Source: Actinomycetales bacterium (GTDB lineage Bacteria; Actinomycetota; Actinomycetes; Mycobacteriales; Mycobacteriaceae). Taken from it: a DNA stretch of 6,114 nucleotides. The notes below the pieces were generated by a model. That model saw only the letters and a list, made by a program, of their open reading frames with translations. It was not told the DNA's origin and searched no databases. How positions within the stretch are numbered: position 1 is the first letter of the stretch; each line of letters begins with the position of its first letter. The DNA lies in NCBI GenBank assembly GCA_012841845.1, contig DUTZ01000413.1:1-6114 (forward strand). The letters are read 5' to 3'. Shown in pieces: positions 3,262 through 6,114 of the stretch. Position numbers and translations under genes: made by a program.

Positions 3262-6114
3262 GTGTCCGTCCGCCCACCCGGTTCCCCCGGCACCCCGATC
3301 ACGATCTCGCGTCGTGGCCGGGCGATCGCCGTGTCCGTCGTCGTCCTCCTCGTCCTCATACAGGTGGTGCCGAGACTCAACTCCACCTACACGGACTGGC
3401 TGTGGTTCCGCTCCGTCGACGCCACGGGCGTGCTGCGGACGGAGCTGCTCACGCGTCTCGCCGTCTTCCTCGTGGTGGCGCTCCTCGTGGCCGCCGCGGT
3501 CATCGCGGGCATCGTGCTGGCACACCGCTTCCGCCCGGTGTTCCTCCCGCAGGCCGGCGTGGCCGACCCGCTGACCCGCTACCGCGCCGCGATGGGGGAC
3601 AAGCCCCTGCGCACCGTGATCTGGATCCCGATCGTCCTGGGGCTCCTCGCCGGCGCCGTGGCGCAGACCGGCTGGCGGTCCGTCCTGGCCTTCATCCACT
3701 CCACGCCGTTCGGGCAGACCGACCCGCAGTTCGGGCTCGACATCTCCTTCTACGCCTTCGAGCTGCCCGTGTGGCGCTCGGTGGTCAACTGGATCATGGT
3801 GGCGATCGTCCTGGCGTTCCTCGCCAACCTCGTCACCCACTATGTCTTCGGCGGACTCCGGCCGGGCGCGCGGGAGGGGGCGCTGACCCGGGCCGCGCGC
3901 ATCCAGCTGGTCACCCTGGCCGGCCTGTTCGTCCTGGCCAAGGCCGCCGCCTACTGGCTCGACCGCTACGAGCTGCTGTTCCGCGAGAACTCCACCTTCA
4001 CCGGCGCCGGGTACACCGACGTCAACGCGGTGATGCCCGCCAAGATCTTCATGTTCTCGGTGGCCCTGGTGTGCGCGATCGCCTTCTTCTCCGCGATCGT
4101 CGTCAAGGACCTTCGCATCCCCGCGCTGGCCACCGTGCTGTTGGTGTTCTCCGCGCTCGTCGTGGGGGCGGCGTGGCCCCTCGCCGTCGAGCAGTTCACC
4201 GTCAACCCCAACCGCGCCGAGAAGGAGCGGGAGTACATCGCCCGCAACATCGCCGCGACCCGGGACGCCTACGACATCGGTGACGACAGGGTGACCTACA
4301 TCGAGAACTGGGGCGCCGCCAACCCCGATCCGAGCCAGGCGGGCTCGGACGTCACCACCCTGTCCAACGTGCGCGTCCTCGACCCCAACGTGCTCTCGCC
4401 GACGTTCACCCAGCAGCAGCAGCTGCGGAACTTCTACGGCTTCCCCGAGACGCTCAACATCGACCGGTACACGATCGACGGCGAGATGCGGGACTTCCTC
4501 GTGGCCGCGCGCGAGCTCAACCCGAGCGCCCTCCAGGCCAACCAGCGCGACTGGATCAACCGGCACACCGTGTACACGCACGGCAACGGTTTCGTGGCCG
4601 CGCCCGCGAACCGCGTCAACGAGATCGCCGACGACGCCGGCTCGGACCGCGGTGGCCTGCCCAACTACCAGGTCTCCGACCTGGACGCGATCGCCAACGA
4701 CCACGACATGATGATCCCGGTCACCCAGCCGCGCATCTACTTCGGCGAGCTCATCGCCCAGTCGGACCCCGACTACGCGATCGTCGGCGACAACGGCGAC
4801 GGGCCGCGGGAGTACGACACCGACGCGACCCAGTACACCTACACCGGCTCCGGCGGCGTCCCCGTGGGCGGCTGGGTCAACCGCACGGCGTACGCGCTCA
4901 AGTTCGCCGAGCGCAACATCCTGCTGTCCAGCCTCATCGGCGACGAGTCCAAGATCATCTACGACCGCGACCCGCGCGACCGCGTCCAGAAGGTCGCGCC
5001 GTGGCTCACCACGGACTCCGCCACGTACCCGGCGGTGATCGACGGCCGGATCCAGTGGATCGTCGACGGCTACACCACGCTCAAGACGTACCCGTACGCC
5101 GAGCTCAGCTCGCTCGAGGACACCACGACGGACTCGACCAACGAGGCCGGCGGCCGCGTGCTGCCGGACCAGAAGGTCTCCTACATCCGCAACTCGGTCA
5201 AGGCCACGGTGGACGCCTACGACGGCACCGTGACCCTGTACGCGTTCGACGAGTCGGACCCGGTCCTGCAGACATGGATGAAGGCGATGCCGGACGTCGT
5301 CCAGCCGCGAGAGGCGATCTCGCCGGAGCTCGAGGAGCACCTGCGCTACCCCGAGGACCTGTTCAAGATCCAGCGCGAGAAGCTGGCCCGGTACCAGGTC
5401 GACGACCCCGGCCAGTTCTTCACCAACGACGCGTTCTGGTCGGTGCCCTCGGACCCGACGGTCACCTCGTCGATCCAGAACCCGCAGACCCCGCCGCCCG
5501 GCCAGCCCGGGGGCGCCGCCGGCGGGCCCGCCCAGGCGCAGGCGGAGCGCGCGCCGGCCGACGGCCCCAGCCAGCCGCCCTACTACGTGGTGGCCTCCGA
5601 CCCGACGGACCCCGACTCGGACCGGCCGTCGTTCCAGCTCATCTCCGCGTTCCGCGGGTACGAGCGCGAGTTCCTCGCCGCCCACATGTCGGCGAGCTCG
5701 GACCCGGAGACGTACGGGGAGATCACGGTCCGCGTCCAGCGGCCCACCGAGCCGCTGGCGCAGGGCCCCAACCAGGCGCAGGACATCATGATCGCCTCGC
5801 CCGCCATCGCCCAGGACCGCCGGCTGTGGGGCGAGACCGCGGAGATCACCGAGGGCAACCTGCTGGCCCTGCCGCTGGCGGACGACTCCGTGCTGTACGT
5901 GGAGCCGATCTACACGCAGCGCAAGGACCAGGACTCGGCCTTCCCGAGGCTGCTGCGCGTGATGGTGACCTACGACCGCGCGGTGGGCTACGCCCCGACG
6001 CTGTTCGAGGCGCTCCGGCAGGTGGGCATCGAGGCCGACCCGGACGTGGTGCGCATCGACGAGAGCGGGGAGGCCGAGGCCGAGGCCGACGACGGCCGCC
6101 CGGCGCGACCCGCC
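3262..6114 (+). CDS. UPF0182 family multi-pass membrane protein (Rv3193c-like), 3'-truncated
   Basis: Large conserved actinobacterial integral membrane protein of unknown function; 951 codons are visible with no stop before the window ends, close to the ~900-1000 aa usual for the family. Seven hydrophobic helices are visible at about 21-37, 64-87, 118-136, 174-192, 214-233, 262-281 and 286-308. Basic residues (SRRGR) precede the first, so the N-terminus is predicted inside and the ~640-residue C-terminal region outside. Strongly family-like blocks: DPQFGLDISFYAFELP (154-169), AYWLDRYELL (230-239), FTGAGYTDVNAVMPAK (246-261), RDWINRHTVYTHGNGF (429-444), YTYTGSGGVPVGGW (525-538), SYIRNSVKATVDAYDGTV (640-657) and HLRYPEDLFKIQR (693-705). 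A Pro/Gly/Ala-rich stretch at ~741-773 interrupts the outer domain. The visible C-terminus turns acidic (EAEAEADD). The gene follows the PDZ-Lon gene on the same strand with its own predicted promoter. GTG 3262 is chosen for its Shine-Dalgarno; an in-frame TAA at 3211 bounds the start on the left. Confidence 0.95.
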   Translation, partial: MSVRPPGSPGTPITISRRGRAIAVSVVVLLVLIQVVPRLNSTYTDWLWFRSVDATGVLRTELLTRLAVFLVVALLVAAAVIAGIVLAHRFRPVFLPQAGVADPLTRYRAAMGDKPLRTVIWIPIVLGLLAGAVAQTGWRSVLAFIHSTPFGQTDPQFGLDISFYAFELPVWRSVVNWIMVAIVLAFLANLVTHYVFGGLRPGAREGALTRAARIQLVTLAGLFVLAKAAAYWLDRYELLFRENSTFTGAGYTDVNAVMPAKIFMFSVALVCAIAFFSAIVVKDLRIPALATVLLVFSALVVGAAWPLAVEQFTVNPNRAEKEREYIARNIAATRDAYDIGDDRVTYIENWGAANPDPSQAGSDVTTLSNVRVLDPNVLSPTFTQQQQLRNFYGFPETLNIDRYTIDGEMRDFLVAARELNPSALQANQRDWINRHTVYTHGNGFVAAPANRVNEIADDAGSDRGGLPNYQVSDLDAIANDHDMMIPVTQPRIYFGELIAQSDPDYAIVGDNGDGPREYDTDATQYTYTGSGGVPVGGWVNRTAYALKFAERNILLSSLIGDESKIIYDRDPRDRVQKVAPWLTTDSATYPAVIDGRIQWIVDGYTTLKTYPYAELSSLEDTTTDSTNEAGGRVLPDQKVSYIRNSVKATVDAYDGTVTLYAFDESDPVLQTWMKAMPDVVQPREAISPELEEHLRYPEDLFKIQREKLARYQVDDPGQFFTNDAFWSVPSDPTVTSSIQNPQTPPPGQPGGAAGGPAQAQAERAPADGPSQPPYYVVASDPTDPDSDRPSFQLISAFRGYEREFLAAHMSASSDPETYGEITVRVQRPTEPLAQGPNQAQDIMIASPAIAQDRRLWGETAEITEGNLLALPLADDSVLYVEPIYTQRKDQDSAFPRLLRVMVTYDRAVGYAPTLFEALRQVGIEADPDVVRIDESGEAEAEADDGRPARPA
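5482..5580 (+). other. Low-complexity Pro/Gly/Ala insertion in the UPF0182 outer domain
   Basis: About 33 residues (741-773) rich in P, G, A and Q lie between the conserved FWSVPSDPT region and PPYYVVASDPT. From memory, the M. tuberculosis homologue joins these two blocks almost directly. The segment therefore looks like a flexible lineage-specific surface loop rather than part of the fold. Confidence 0.55.

Noticed and set aside
2100..4283. A ~730-codon plus-strand frame spanning the PDZ-Lon gene and the start of UPF0182.
   Set aside because: It crosses a terminator, promoter and start site and its product is Arg/Gly-rich nonsense; it is out of frame with both real genes.
2056..5685. Very long minus-strand open frame continuous with the DUF2342 gene and running antisense through the PDZ-Lon and UPF0182 genes.
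   Set aside because: Its translation is a compositionally biased mix of V, G, D, R, H and L with no domain, and it mirrors strongly conserved proteins on the other strand. Long antisense frames are expected when third codon positions are nearly all G or C. The leaderless promoter at 2062-2067 marks the true DUF2342 start.
1..6114. CRISPR arrays, tRNA or rRNA genes, insertion sequences, phage or toxin-antitoxin genes.
   Set aside because: No regularly spaced direct repeats, no tRNA-like folds noticed, no transposase motifs, and almost all of the window is occupied by four conserved chromosomal genes.

Overview
The window is very GC-rich with strongly GC-biased third codon positions, GTG starts and TANNNT-type -10 boxes, which points to a high-GC actinobacterium. 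Gene content and order match, from memory, the conserved Rv3195 / Rv3194c / Rv3193c neighbourhood of Mycobacterium tuberculosis, so I infer a member of the Mycobacteriales (Corynebacteriales). Dietzia, Gordonia or Rhodococcus are plausible genera, but I cannot fix one from sequence alone.

Layout from left to right. (1) The 3' part of a YgjP/M48-like zinc metallopeptidase gene (+), cut by the left edge, ends at 617. (2) A 13-bp convergent gap with a perfect 9-bp inverted repeat over it, a likely shared terminator. (3) A complete DUF2342 / zincin-like gene (-, 631-2055, 474 aa), whose HExxH-like motif reads R-E-A-A-H. (4) An 81-bp divergent promoter region (2056-2136) with back-to-back TANNNT -10 boxes placed 6 and 7 nt from the two start codons, so both transcripts are predicted to be leaderless. 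(5) A complete membrane-anchored PDZ-Lon serine protease gene (+, 2137-3195, 352 aa) with an intact Ser-Lys dyad. (6) A 66-bp gap holding a GUGA-loop terminator, a TAAGGT -10 box and a good Shine-Dalgarno. (7) The UPF0182 multi-pass membrane protein gene (+, starts 3262), which runs off the right edge after 951 codons.

How the genes may work together: three of the four products belong to peptidase families (cytosolic zinc type, DUF2342 zincin-like type, and extracytoplasmic Ser-Lys type). The fourth is a seven-helix membrane protein with a very large predicted extracytoplasmic domain. The PDZ-Lon and UPF0182 products should share the outer face of the membrane, and their genes are adjacent on one strand, so a functional link is reasonable but unproven. 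These are conserved core families. I saw no CRISPR array, tRNA, rRNA, insertion sequence, phage gene or clearly new system. The points worth a second look are the compact regulatory architecture, the degenerate zinc motif and a low-complexity insertion in the UPF0182 protein.
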